This document shows, piece by piece, positions 33,964 through 44,432 of a stretch of 64,000 nucleotides of DNA (the first letter of the stretch is position 1; each line of letters opens with the position of its first letter). The stretch spans positions 8,934,798-8,998,797 of the forward strand of contig JASEVX010000017.1 of assembly GCA_031761405.1 (NCBI GenBank). The letters are read 5' to 3'. The DNA comes from Serripes groenlandicus (lineage: Eukaryota > Mollusca > Bivalvia > Cardiida > Cardiidae). The notes below the pieces were generated by a model. The model was not told the DNA's origin, did no database searches, and saw only the letters and a list, made by a program, of their open reading frames with translations. The position numbers and the translations under genes are program-made.

Positions 33964-34116
33964 TGAGCCCTAGATGAAGGGCGTTTCATCTGGTTGTTGT
34001 GGGTACCCAATATAATCGTCTATGTGAAACGATTATGTTGAGAACCCACAGCATAGGTTTAATTGAGCAAAAAGAGAAATATTGTTGAGCTGTTAACTTA
34101 TCCTTACTTAGGTCTG
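33964..34116 (+). mobile_element. Family D foldback element, diverged
   Basis: AGCCCTAGATGAAGGGCG at the left, hairpin GGGTACCCAATATAATCGTC / ACGATTATGTTGAGAACCC, right side decayed (CTTATCCTTACTTAGGTC). The hairpin stem carries mismatches, so it is older than the 38426 copy. Confidence 0.65.
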
Positions 34117-34127
34117 TGTTAGAAGGT

Positions 34128-34170
34128 AACAACATGCGTTCGAATCCGGGGTTGGTCAACCGTCATCATT
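34128..34170 (+). mobile_element. tRNA-like B-box fragment
   Basis: GCGTTCGAATCCGGGGTTGG contains a good B-box. Without a matching A-box I treat it as a SINE scrap. Confidence 0.4.
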
Positions 34171-34348
34171 CGTATTTCCCAAAAAAGGCTAAAAGTCAAA
34201 TTACATTACCAATACAATAGTATACCAGCCTAAACCTTTCTAATTAGAAAATGATCAAACAGCTGTTCATGAGTATACACAGTATGCATAAATAATATGA
34301 TTACTGCATGCCAGAATTAAAAATATTGTGCAAATATATGAAGCTGTT

Positions 34349-34418
34349 TGTCATGTTTTTCAAAGATGTATGCTGCAGAAGTATCGAAAGTTGTCTGTAT
34401 CATTGGAGGGATTTAACA
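34349..34418 (+). mobile_element. Family C right-end fragment
   Basis: CATGTTTTTCAAAGATGTATG, CTGCAGAAGTATCGAAAG and GGAGGGATTTAAC. The frames 34308-34523 and 34328-34582 start in it. Confidence 0.5.
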
Positions 34419-34419
34419 A

Positions 34420-35199
34420 CCACCTTGGGCCAACTCCGACAATCGCCATTTATCGAGCCACGTTCAGTGAAACAGGGGGCGGGGTTGTCTTACGATGTCT
34501 CCTTTACGGTATCATACTTTTGAGGATGGAGTGTTATTATGAACACAATTGTAGGTTTTTATCAAGAGCAATATCCATGTAGGAGGATATTGTGGACATT
34601 GAGCACTCTAGTGGGGTCTGTTTGGATTCACAGCCTAATCTGATCCTTCACTTTACGCAGATGTAACCATACACCAAATTGCTAGACGAGGCTGAAATGT
34701 TTGCCAGGGTGTTATTCCAAGTGGTCTTATGAAATGGTGCCAAGAATGTCCAGAAATATTTAACAGCATATCGAACAGAGAATACGATAACACAATGATC
34801 AAAACATTTAGAGAAATATAAGTTTCAAGAAGAATACAAGCAACATATTTGATAGGGATATTACTTGGTCATTGTGAACAAGTATGCCAACAATATGATT
34901 ACCCGTCCAATAGAAAGTAATGACTTTAACCCTGGGAAAACAATTTGCACTTGGTGTACAACCAGGGAGATCTTAACAAAATGCCGGACTTATCTCAATC
35001 AAAATCGGTCATATATCCTCTTAGACGTTTGCTTAAGATGAAGACCAGCATTTACTTAGTCAAACCTTGAACAAATTTGCGAACGTATGCGAACGTTCAA
35101 TTGTATACTCTAACTTACTTCTGAAACAGCTTGAAATACTGTTAAAGAGTTTTAGCAACATGTAAAACCATAAAGGTATGATAAATGACTTCAATTTAA
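34420..35199. other. Unassigned sequence
   Basis: No feature I can support, though CCTAATCTGATCC...CTTTACGCAG near 34635 may be a scrap of another dispersed repeat. Confidence 0.3.
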
Positions 35200-35357
35200 T
35201 ACAGTCAAACGCATGTTAGTGGCCACTTCTGTTAAAAGGCCAACTTGTATTAGGCATTCAGTTGAACATTTACAAATAATATTATACATTTGACTAGTTT
35301 CAAGGCGTCAAAGTTTGACTTTCCCATTGGTGGATGGCTAAGACAGATTTGACTGTT
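35200..35357 (+). mobile_element. Family J MITE
   Basis: TACAGTCAAACGCATGTTAG to ACAGATTTGACTGT. It shares GTTAGTGGCCACTTCTG with 15320-15477, where it reads GTTAGTGGCTACCTCTG. The ends pair. The inner sequence has diverged strongly between the two copies. Confidence 0.6.
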
Positions 35358-35904
35358 GATATACCCATAGGACACATAAAATACCACTGAGTAATTATAA
35401 ACATGATTCAAATAGCACTCATTTCAGAAATGACAACCAATAATATGCTAGTAAGACAAACCAGACAGACATAAGGGCTAAAACCTGTGTGAACTGGGCA
35501 GTAATAGCTTCAGACAAGGTATAACTGACAACAGAGACAATTAAACAGCAATCATACTCGAGGGTAATGGTCATATTATCAGCCACTTTCTTCACAAGTT
35601 CATGTCAATCATACTGTTTTGCGTTCCTTACATTCTCGCGAGATTTCGCATTGTTAGAATGTTTCTTTGAAGGGTGACGAGGTGAAGTTAGTTAAATGGA
35701 CCAGGAGGTCAAAGTGTACATTGTTGTTCCATAGTTTTACCTAACATGTAGGCAATGGAATGCAAACGTCTTTCTCGTCTTGAAAGCAACGGCACAAGGG
35801 CAGAATGTTAATGTTAACATTATCCTTTTTGAGTGTTAGCCAAATATAAACGTCTATGCACTGTCCTGCAATGCTCCCGTAAGCAATAGTAAACCTCAGT
35901 GATT
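35358..35904. other. Unassigned sequence
   Basis: Nothing recognised. Confidence 0.35.
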
Positions 35905-36100
35905 AGAGTTTAACATCGACTTCAATAGGACATAAGTTACATCACGGCGGTCAGTTCACATAACCATGTGTTACCTGGATTTCCCACATAAATTTCTTCC
36001 CAGGCAACAGGCCACTTAAACATGAATACTGTGCAGTCCATCAGTGGAAGACGAATTAAGCTTGTCAATTGGACTTGCAACATTCGTGTTTCAACAAAGG
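35905..36100 (-). mobile_element. SINE type 2, tail and body
   Basis: GAGTTTAACATCGACTTC and TACATCACGGCGGTCAGTTC mark the tail on the minus strand; CCAGGCAACAGGCCACTT and AGTGGAAGACGAATTAAGC the body. The tRNA-like head is missing. The frame 35937-36131 is a by-product. Confidence 0.7.
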
Positions 36101-36111
36101 GCTTCAAACAG

Positions 36112-36176
36112 AGGAATCGTCTCACTGCCAAATAAGCATTTTAGAACATGAAAGATGCCCCTTATCTAGAGTTTTG
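36112..36176 (+). mobile_element. Family D right half
   Basis: GAATCGTCTCACTG then CCAAATAAGCATTTTAGAAC and GCCCCTTATCTAGAGTTTT. It begins at the hairpin tip and ends where family G starts. Confidence 0.7.
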
Positions 36177-36178
36177 AC

Positions 36179-36427
36179 ATCCTCGGTACCCAGGCTATTC
36201 ATAAAATATATGATACCCTGGGCAAATTGGCTGTAAAAATCATGTACTCATGAATACTTTATGAGGTGAAATGCAGCCGCTTGATTGGCCGCATGACACA
36301 AACCTCATGCGATACGAAAATTACAGTGTAGTTACGGGGGGAAATCGTAGTGCATGCTTTACGAAGTGTCGCTAGCCAATTTGCCCAGGGTATCATATAT
36401 TTTATGGATAGCCTGGGTACCGAGGAT
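36179..36427. mobile_element. Family G element with 54-bp inverted repeats
   Basis: The left arm 36179-36232 starts ATCCTCGGTACCCAGGC and the right arm 36374-36427 is its reverse complement with a single mismatch (53 of 54). The 141-bp interior is unrelated and holds GCATGAGG/CCTCATGC-type short pairs but no frame. Arm identity indicates recent insertion or gene conversion. A scrap of the end recurs near 37179. The frames 36259-36477 and 36354-36620 are by-products. Confidence 0.85.
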
Positions 36428-36741
36428 TGAGTATATATGGCAAACGCATAATATAATATCAAATACATCTGAGCCACACAAGGTTATAATTATCGTTTTG
36501 AAGGGTGGGCTCGACCGAGCCTATACAATGTTCAGTCTCACGAGATACATTTTTCCCCACTACATTTACAAAGGTTTATTGCTCAAAAGACATATAGCGA
36601 GTGTGAGTGGTGCTCTGTGAATATAAACCGTAGGGCATCTGCGCAGCTTGGTTGGGATATACACTGTTCGCTACAATAAATCTGGAATGAACATCGCCCC
36701 AGTGTTGTTTCTAACATAATTGTTTCTTTATGCAGAACTAT
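36428..36741. other. Unassigned sequence
   Basis: Nothing recognised; the frame 36583-36768 on the minus strand has no domain. Confidence 0.3.
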
Positions 36742-36875
36742 AAAAAGGGGGCAATTGTCATGTTCCAAAATCCTTATCTGACATTAAAAACCTACATTGT
36801 AAGTACTCAAAAGAATCGTCTCACAGACGTTGTTTTTTTGTATATCCAAAAGATAGGGCTTGGCTGAGAAATTAG
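36742..36875 (+). mobile_element. Family D foldback element, diverged
   Basis: AAAATCCTTATCTGACATT, GTACTCAAAAGAATCGTC, then a decayed second arm (GACGTTGTTTTTTTGTATATCC). The terminal CAGAG sequence is not visible. Confidence 0.55.
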
Positions 36876-37171
36876 ATCGACTTTGAGGGAAAAACTGCGT
36901 ATCTGGTCCTCTGTTTATGTGACGTCGAAACAGAAATGCAGCCACTACTTTCGTTCTCTCAGACTAACCAGTAGAATATCTAATACGAAGAGTTATATGT
37001 ATAAGTTAATAATAATTATTTTGTTATTCAAACATATAAAACATGTAGCAAAGTTTCTAGAAATCTTATAATCCGCCTCTTAATCGTGACATATAATGAC
37101 ATAAGGATGCATTCTGGTGTAAATCGAAGGGAAATGCCAGTTCAAAAGACCACGTTTCTATGGTCTCCATT

Positions 37172-37212
37172 TGACCATCCTCGGTACCCATGCTAAACAT
37201 GGAAATATGCCT
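37172..37212 (+). mobile_element. Family G end fragment
   Basis: ACCATCCTCGGTACCCATGCT matches the outermost bases of the G arms, then stops matching. Confidence 0.5.
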
Positions 37213-37981
37213 TCACCCTGTGACAGCCGCGAGCGTGGATCGAATAAGGCACCCCGCGCAAAATTCGTACACGCTTACAAATCAGCCAGGGCGGTTTCCA
37301 CGGTAAATACAACCCTAGAAGGTCGGTTCGTATAGGGCATGACCGTAATTCTATAAAAAAAAAAGAAATAAATCGAATTACTAGACTTCTTTACTGCTTA
37401 TATCATAAAGTTATATACTATAACGACTTTCTCTTAGGTTCTACATTTAAGAGATCAATAAAAAAGCCAGAGCTATCTTGAAATAGGTATTAACGGTTTA
37501 ATGAAATGTGGCTTGTCACGCGAAAACAGCGCTTCGCAGCTATTGGCATGAATCGTATATACCATCAAATAACATACTGGCATTGTCAAATGACTGGCAA
37601 TAACGCTTCTCGATAGGCCTCAATTAGGTTTGTAACATTAGTTGACGAACGAACAGCGAAGATACTGATCTGACGATGCGAGGGTGCAGGCCGATCTGGT
37701 TCATTCTTGTACGCAATACCCCGAGGGTCGGGTTTCGTTCGACGTGGCTCAAATGGCATTTAAGCAGACACAGTCAAGAGTTATAGTCAACAAAGGAATA
37801 AATCAAAAGTGTTATTTCATTTTTTCTAACCATCAAGTGGATACCGATGAGAAACATCGTTTGTAAATGGCAATTACGTTATGTTATTTATTTCGTCTTT
37901 AAAAATAGAAATTTCCTTAAAACGAAATTACCAAATTCTGTTACTATTTATATCAACATTTGACTATATATACGTTTCTCT
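37213..37981. other. Unassigned sequence with a weak SINE-like scrap
   Basis: GCGAGCGTGGATCGAATAAGG near 37229 resembles an inverted B-box. The frame 37684-37866 is not supported by anything else. Confidence 0.3.
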
Positions 37982-38045
37982 CGTAATCTTTTCCAGCATC
38001 CAAAACATTTGCAGTAGACGAATTTTTAAAAGATGTCGAATCGGG
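37982..38045 (+). mobile_element. Family C fragment
   Basis: AATCTTTTCCAGCATCC, ACATTTGCAGTAGACG and TTTTTAAAAGATG only. Confidence 0.45.
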
Positions 38046-38425
38046 TTCAATAAAGCATGTTCCTTCGATCAGAATGAAATGTCTCAACTTCACTTGTAAG
38101 AGCACCGACACGCGGATACTTTGAAATTAATAGCGATGACGATTATAATTCCTTGTTGGTATTTTATAGCCATCTTTAAAATACTTTTAGGATGATTGCA
38201 CGACTAGATCACGAACAGGGACAATTTGGATATGTGTTGGTCCCCACGCTCCAAGGGACGGATTGTGTGAGACGTGTTCGAAATTCATTGCCACTTTCAC
38301 TTATGCATATCCCGTTCAGTTGACGATCGATTGTCATAAAACGGGAACTTGTCGTCATACAGGATTTGCTGACAATTGTTCAGATTGTGTTCACATTACA
38401 CAGCCTAATTCTGATATGGCACACC

Positions 38426-38601
38426 AGAGCTCTAGATAAGGGGCCTTTTCATGATCTTAAATCCTTATTTGATATTGAAACCCTATGTTGTGGGTACTCA
38501 AAAGAATCGTCTCAGTGAGACGATTCTTTTGAGTACCCACACCATTAGGATGGATTCACTAATAAGATAATTATGGTTCACTCCCTCTTATCTTGTTCTC
38601 T
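38426..38601 (+). mobile_element. Family D foldback element, best copy
   Basis: AGAGCTCTAGATAAGG to CTTATCTTGTTCTCT. The hairpin arms 38490-38514 and 38516-38540 are perfect complements of 25 bp around a single G. Flanking GGCACACC and GGCACATC differ at one base, a probable 8-bp target duplication; with CAGAG/CTCTG ends and 8 bp this fits hAT. No coding sequence. Confidence 0.88.
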
Positions 38602-38821
38602 GGCACATCAGTATGAAATAAAAGCACATTCTTTCAATGACGTTAACATCTATTAAACATGCACAAACACAATCTTTAGTTATTAAATGTATCAGTTTTA
38701 TTGATTCCGGACTACATTTGCATTCTTGCAACGTTTAAAAGTAATTACAAGTATATGTAATGCTTTAAGATGATGTTTGCGTTCTGGTTTTAAGTTATGC
38801 CAACTCAGTGTTGTTCTAACT

Positions 38822-38945
38822 ATTTCAGCAGCAATATTGAGATTTTTGCAAAAAATACAGATTTAGGTGAGTGAGCTGTTAAAATCGAATCGTCCGATTT
38901 TAAACATGGAAAAGTCTACTTGAGGCAATTTGGCGCTGTAAGAGT
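38822..38945 (+). mobile_element. Family E MITE, hairpin deleted
   Basis: AGCAATATTGAGATTTTTGC, TTTAGGTGAGTGAGCTG, then a jump to CGTCCGATTTTAAACATGG and TTTGGCGCTGTAAGAGT. The right hairpin arm and following 60 bp or so are lost. Confidence 0.7.
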
Positions 38946-40109
38946 CATTTTCTTTCCTATTCGATGGTTATCAAGAATTTACAAAATCTATGTTACAAAA
39001 TGTTCTCAAAAATTCGAACGCCTCTAATCGAAAAAGATAAATAATCCAAACGACACATTAAGCAAAACACCCATAACTTGAACAATATTACGATACATGT
39101 ATATATGATCAAGCGTTAAGTTCTATATTTAGACTCACGTATTATCAATGGTAGGGTTTGCGTATTGTAGCTTAGGATTAATTAAGAATATATCACTTCT
39201 TCCCCTTTGAAGATTTATATCGTATTGTATTGTAATTTGCGATTTCATCGAAGCCGAAAATACTAGGGCGTAAAACTAGCAGTTATTTTGGCCATTAGTG
39301 AGTTTTCTTCCCTTATACGAGTAAAGCCGCAGAGTAAATTTGAAGTAAATCATGCGTGTATATCATTAACTATTCAATAGAGAGGCTTATGCTTGTAGAT
39401 TAATTGCGTTTTGATATTTATATTTATAAAACAAAGATGACATTATTGCTTTGAATTAATGCTTCCAACATGAAAGTCTTGTGTTTCTCAGATATATTTT
39501 ACCCCGAGACGATAATTCTAAGCTATGTTCCAGGATTTTCACAAGATACAAGTTAAGAATAATGACGTACACAATCGTGCGTTGTTCTATGTGATACAAG
39601 GCTGATTACAGGGAACAATGACTCCAGCGCGGTAAAACACCCAACCGACAAGTCAATTCAATGCACACACATAAACACGTTTAAAATCATTTAGCAGGTA
39701 CCTGCATATCTTGGCATGTTTTCAAGCTTGCGCTGTTCGTTTACTTAGGTTCGAAAACGCGTATCTACGTCTCTGTACTAGACGAAGTTAGGTCACATAT
39801 GAATTAGACCATAATTTGAACCCGTCCATGGGAAAAGGTACAATTTTGCCTTTGTACACAGTGAAGATCCCGCTCAGCCTGTGCATCGGCAAAGTTTGAT
39901 CAAGATCTACAATGTTCAATTATTGCTTACATAAGTGCATTAGAAGATTATGTCAACTTTTGTAGATTCTGACAAGACTGAACAGATGAACCTTAACACT
40001 CCAAAACTACCCTCTTGTACATTTTCCATGTAAAACCACGTCACAAGAAATCTGACCTAATGAGGTTTTCAAAGTACTCACAACTATGGTAAAAACACCT
40101 ATCCGTGTA
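38946..40109. other. AT-rich sequence without recognised features
   Basis: About 1.2 kb. Near 39840-39900, GATCCCGCTCAGCCTGTGCATC resembles short motifs at 32355 and 63225 and may be an undefined dispersed repeat. No gene seen. Confidence 0.35.
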
Positions 40110-40111
40110 TG

Positions 40112-40324
40112 TTTCTTTGTTGGTTTACGCCACTTAGCAGCAAGCGACTTTTGAAAACATTACGGCCAAATGTGAAATTTATCTTTATGAGCAATTTTTC
40201 CTTCGGCCACAATGTCTTTAAACTTGAACAATTAAGCTATCTTTCATGTCGATTTTTCAGGTTTTTGTCACTATGTTTTCAAAGTCGTCTGCTGCAGATT
40301 GTTTGTATGTGGGAAAGGGTTAAT
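40112..40324 (-). mobile_element. Family C MITE
   Basis: CACTTAGCAGCAAGCGACTT at the left, GTCGTCTGCTGCAG and GTGGGAAAGGGTTAA at the right. The left terminus is decayed and the hairpin imperfect. The frame 40109-40351 is read-through. Confidence 0.8.
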
Positions 40325-40364
40325 AACCTGTCACTGATATACCACTCGTGATAATACCCACCGC

Positions 40365-40475
40365 AGGAGGGAAATCATTTCAACCATGTGTGACTCGACC
40401 GGGGATCGCAGCCTGGTCATCCGTTCATGAGACGGATGCTTTTACCAATAAAACCACTAAACCACTATTTATATA
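40365..40475 (-). mobile_element. tRNA-like SINE head
   Basis: GACCGGGGATCGCAGCCTGG (B-box with one change) and GACGGATGCTTTTACCAATAA on the minus strand. It sits between two family C elements. Confidence 0.55.
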
Positions 40476-40489
40476 GTTCTTTTCTTGTC

Positions 40490-40662
40490 CAGGTTTCGAG
40501 AATTTAACAAATATGCAGCAGACCACTTTGAAGACATTTAGTAAAAAAAAATGGAAACTATAAAAAACATAGTGACTAATGGAGAAATTGCTCATCATCA
40601 ATGTTTCAGAAGTCGTCTGCTGCAGAGGCGTCATAAAGAGACTGACTGTTGGAAAGTGTTCA
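40490..40662 (+). mobile_element. Family C MITE, shortened
   Basis: AATATGCAGCAGACCACTTTG, hairpin left arm GGAGAAATTGCTC, then directly TCAGAAGTCGTCTGCTGCAG. The right hairpin arm is deleted. Confidence 0.75.
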
Positions 40663-40706
40663 GGCGATTGTTTAACAATACGTAACACGCTCAGCTGAGT
40701 GCATGT

Positions 40707-40925
40707 TTAACCCCTTCCAACATACAGACTCATGTTGACTCATCTGCACCAGACGATACTTAAAAAAACTTAATGTCCACATAAAGCAATTTCTAATTTA
40801 GCCACTATGTCGTAAACTATATTTCAGTGATAATTACCATTTCGTCTATGGATTGTTTACATATTGTTACATAGATGGGTTCAAAGTCATCTGATGCAGC
40901 TGTTGTTGTATGTGGTGTGAAAGGG
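40707..40925 (-). mobile_element. Family C MITE, diverged
   Basis: TTTAACCCCTTCCAACATAC at the left, GTCATCTGATGCAGC and GTATGTGGTGTGAAAGGG at the right. Third C copy within 820 bp. Confidence 0.75.
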
Positions 40926-41414
40926 AACATGGAGCCTGGTCTTAAACGTTCTCAAAGGGTTTCGTACAGTCACATATCGACCTTCGTTTATCGCTTTTCG
41001 CATAGTCGTGAACGAACGTTTATTTGTATGCGACGTGGCGCATACTGTTAAGAAAACAATTTGAATAAAAAAAATGAAGACAACACATAATTTGTAATGG
41101 CGCGTGATGAAAGGGGTGGCAGGCGTTGACAAGGTTATCGAATGCCAGTATGAACAGCTATAAATCTGGATAAAAGGCAACATAATTCATGCCTATAAAT
41201 CATTAATGTTCCTCTCTCAGAGAAACTAGTGGTACCATCTCACCTATTTGTTGGCTAATGAACAACATTTCAAAGAAATATAGAACTATTTGTTCAGTAG
41301 AGTTCTGGCTTGAATATCAGCAATGATACACAGGCTTATATCAAAGTTATCGCATAGTCTACTTCACGAAGCATCAGTTGCAGTAAACCAATCAAGATTT
41401 GATAGAATTAACAA
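40926..41414. other. Unassigned sequence
   Basis: The minus-strand frame 40887-41183 (98 aa) starts in the MITE and has no recognisable domain; I do not support it. Confidence 0.35.
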
Positions 41415-41624
41415 TTAACTCTTTCAGCGCCAATAGCAATATTGAGGTTTTTGCCAACAATACAGATTCATGTGAGTCAGCTCGTAACGAGCTGTTTCAC
41501 CTGAAATCAGCATTGTTTGCCTTTTAGTTATAAAAATATTCCAAAACTCTTATTATATGAGAAATGGAGAGGCCCGATTTTGTACATGGAAGAGTCTATT
41601 TTAAACAATTTGGCGCTATAAGCC
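41415..41624 (+). mobile_element. Family E MITE
   Basis: TTAACTCTTTCAGCGCC at the left; the right end is altered (GGCGCTATAAGCC). The hairpin GTGAGTCAGCTCG/CGAGCTGTTTCAC retains TGAGTCA at 41473-41479. Confidence 0.88.
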
Positions 41625-41959
41625 TAATGGAAGATCTTAGTGGAGGATAGACGAACAATTTGTTTTTGACTACGTTTTACTTGTGTTTCTTTTTTCTGTT
41701 TAGGTTTTTATTTTGTTTCATTTAGTAAATCTTCAAACTTAAAAAAGTTAACTCTTGGAATGCGTGTGGCATACAGCAAACATTAGTATTTAATGAGCGC
41801 AAGATTTCTGAGAATTGTAACTGGTTTTTCCCTTCTTAGTACTATATTAGTTCGTTGTAAAACAACAAACGTTAACAAAAAAAAAAAAGATTAAATGGAA
41901 TGAGAGTGGCATACCACACACCTTAATATGGACTTATTTCAAAATTGGCCCAAAGACAG
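41625..41959. other. Unassigned AT-rich sequence
   Basis: Nothing recognised. Confidence 0.3.
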
Positions 41960-42154
41960 CAAATATGCTGCAGATGACTTAGCAAACATCAAGACAACAC
42001 ACACATGCACAAACACGTCCATGGTGAGCAATTTGTCCTTTTTTTCACAATGTTTACAACACTTTTCTGTAATTATTCTTTAGTTAATAGAGATTTTCCA
42101 TAATTGAGCATATATGTCTGATGCTGATTTGTTTTATGTGGGAAAGGGGTTAAA
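41960..42154 (-). mobile_element. Family C MITE, diverged
   Basis: ATATGCTGCAGATGACTTAG at the left, then an ACACACATGCAC insertion, GAGCAATTTGTCC, and GTGGGAAAGGGGTTAA at the right. Confidence 0.7.
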
Positions 42155-42603
42155 TGGATACTTTAAGAACTAAAGATGTAATTCCACTAGACTGATTGAG
42201 ATTAATACACCATGACAGGTTTGTTTTTCAGGTGTGAGAATAAGATGTAAACATACATGTACTTCGGTCCGTATCATTTCGAAAGCAAACTAAGTCGTAA
42301 ATAAGTCAGTCGAGTGTGAGTATAACCTTTTCTCCTCTCTCAGGAATTTCGTCCTTGAAATATTCCTGTGTTCTCTCTAAAGATCTCTAAAGATCGCCGG
42401 CCTTTCCAGATGTTTACATCTTGTTAATGGTACAGGTGAAGGATGTCTTGATTGACTTTGTGAAACAGTAGCGACGTACAAGGTACATATTTTTACACAG
42501 TTTTACTTTCCTGTAGTAAACATGATACCGTATCAATCAACAGTAAAAAATCTGCCTTGAATTATTTGAGCCGCAATCAATGTGTACTCCAGGAAAACCA
42601 ACC
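42155..42603. other. Unassigned sequence
   Basis: Contains an AAAGATCTCT direct doublet near 42378-42396. Nothing else noted. Confidence 0.3.
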
Positions 42604-42832
42604 TTAATCCTTGCCAACTTTCAAGCGCATTTCGACGCCTCTGCAACAGATTGCTTTTGAAAACATTGTGATAGAAGAAGTAATTGCTCTTAATCAGCAA
42701 TTCCTCTTTCCCAACAATGTTTTTTAACTTTTTTCAATAATTATACTTGCATTTATAGAGATTTGTTATTGTTGTGCCTTGGTGATTTCAAAGCCGGTCG
42801 CTGCAGATTTGTTGTATTTGGGAAAAGGTTAA
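42604..42832 (-). mobile_element. Family C MITE
   Basis: TAATCCTTGCCAAC and GACGCCTCTGCAACAG at the left, CCGGTCGCTGCAG and TTGGGAAAAGGTTAA at the right. The hairpin ATTGCTCTTAATCAGCAAT is shortened. Confidence 0.8.
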
Positions 42833-43109
42833 TGTATTTATAAAGATATGCCTGTGCTTCCCTGTTGTTTGTTCTACAATGTACAATACTTGTCAGATAT
42901 TTCTTAAATCCTTTAATGATATATTGGCGAACAGAGCAATGTCAGATCAATCTGCTCATATTTGCAGGTTGATTTTGGATCTTCAGTTGACAGAGATTGG
43001 TTCGTTTATTGCCTTTTTCTGTTTTTATTCTTGGCCATATGTTGTTGTTTTTTCCAGAGAATGGTTCGTTTATTTTCTTATTATTGCCGTTTTCTATTTT
43101 TGTTGTTTT

Positions 43110-43357
43110 GCCATTCCACGAGAAAACCAACATTGTGGACTTTGCGTAAAGTAACAACCTGTATCAGCCTAAGCGTGCCGTGCAGGAGAACCCGGCCAGA
43201 CACTTTTCATCTCCTGTGGATGTTCTGTTTCAGGAATCATTACTCTAACCCCTGAGACGGAATGTGTCGGCCCGGATTAGTCTGCGCAGACTGCGCATGC
43301 TGATCTTGATCGATACATTACGCAGAGTCCATAATGTTGGATTTATCGTGGAATTTA
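43110..43357 (+). mobile_element. Family A MITE
   Basis: GCCATTCCACGAGAAAACC to GTTGGATTTATCGTGGAA. The outermost TGAGCC is lost at the left and CGGCTCA at the right. Overlapping frames on both strands (42962-43255, 43245-43439, 43264-43446) are by-products. Confidence 0.85.
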
Positions 43358-43811
43358 ACATGCAGCTAAGATTCTCTGGCATAAATAAGATCGCTACAAA
43401 AGTAAACAATCCTGCAACATTTACGATGTTTAATTTCACATACTAATGTAAAATCATATTGCTAGTGATACCTTTCCCACACTTATATTAACTTAATTAA
43501 TATCTCCCTTGTAGCTCAATGCGAAGTTGATAGTTGACACGTCAGGGTCACAAATGAAGCTAGTTATGCCTTTGATGACATGTGTACCACGATATTCAAG
43601 ACAATTGAGATAAAAGTAAATATTTAACATATAAATCATGTGAATATCTATGTTACATTTTATGATAATCCATGATATTCAAAATGACAACCATTTGTAT
43701 TCTGCACTGCAGGCCTTATATTACAATAAAATTCATTTATGTTTATTTATGTCTAGAATTTAAATTGAATAAGTGACAATATAATAAGGAACAAGAAGTT
43801 TTCGAACATGA
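43358..43811. other. Unassigned AT-rich sequence
   Basis: Nothing recognised. Confidence 0.3.
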
Positions 43812-44059
43812 CGAGGGGTTGGCGTGAAACGGTTGTAACTAAAATTTGTATTTTTTTTTACCAAGGTTAATCACCTCGCCATGAAGTCTTTATAAGCGTT
43901 AAATCATTTTTCTTGGTAAACAGTGGAAATTTAGGTGCCATTGCTCGTTCTGAGCAATGGCACCTAAATTTGCATTGTTTACAAAGGGGTTAAAATTGCC
44001 CCTAAACCAGGGATTTCAAAATAGGTTTTAAGTTACAACTGTTTCACGCCAAGCCCTCG
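43812..44059 (-). mobile_element. Family F MITE, copy 3
   Basis: CGAGGGGTTGGCGTGAAACGG to TTTCACGCCAAGCCCTCG, opposite in orientation to the other two. ATGA lies on both sides (43808-43811 and 44060-44063), a third independent 4-bp duplication. The hairpin TTAGGTGCCATTGCTC / GAGCAATGGCACCTAA is intact. Confidence 0.9.
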
Positions 44060-44374
44060 ATGAAGTACTAGACATTTCAGAATGACATAAACAAATACAA
44101 GCTAGTTGAAGTAAGTGAGTGATTAGCTAAAGAAGAAAGGGAAGTTATTGGCGATTACAATTACAAGAAGTGGCTGTCCTTTGGTACACTAATTGAATAC
44201 TGTAAAACCGTAATCCTCTTCCACAAATTGAAGATTCGTAAATTAATGAAAACAATCCTGCTAAGTTCGAATTGATTTACAAAATAATACAGATGCTCTC
44301 GTCTTTTATATATCACGTATGGAAATTTGTCCAAGAATATAAATATATCTAAATGTTTTTAATCAAATTAAAAA
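44060..44374. other. Unassigned sequence
   Basis: Nothing recognised. Confidence 0.3.
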
Positions 44375-44432
44375 GGTAAACAATATTGTTTGCCAAGACC
44401 TCAATATCTCTATTGGCGCTGAAACAGTTAAA
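44375..44432 (-). mobile_element. Family E end fragment
   Basis: ATTGTTTGCCAAGACCTC and TATTGGCGCTGAAACAGTTAA. A single end with TTAA. Confidence 0.65.

Noticed and set aside
40887..41183. 98-residue frame on the minus strand
   Set aside because: It starts inside a family C end, no recognisable domain, cysteine and histidine scattered without a motif.
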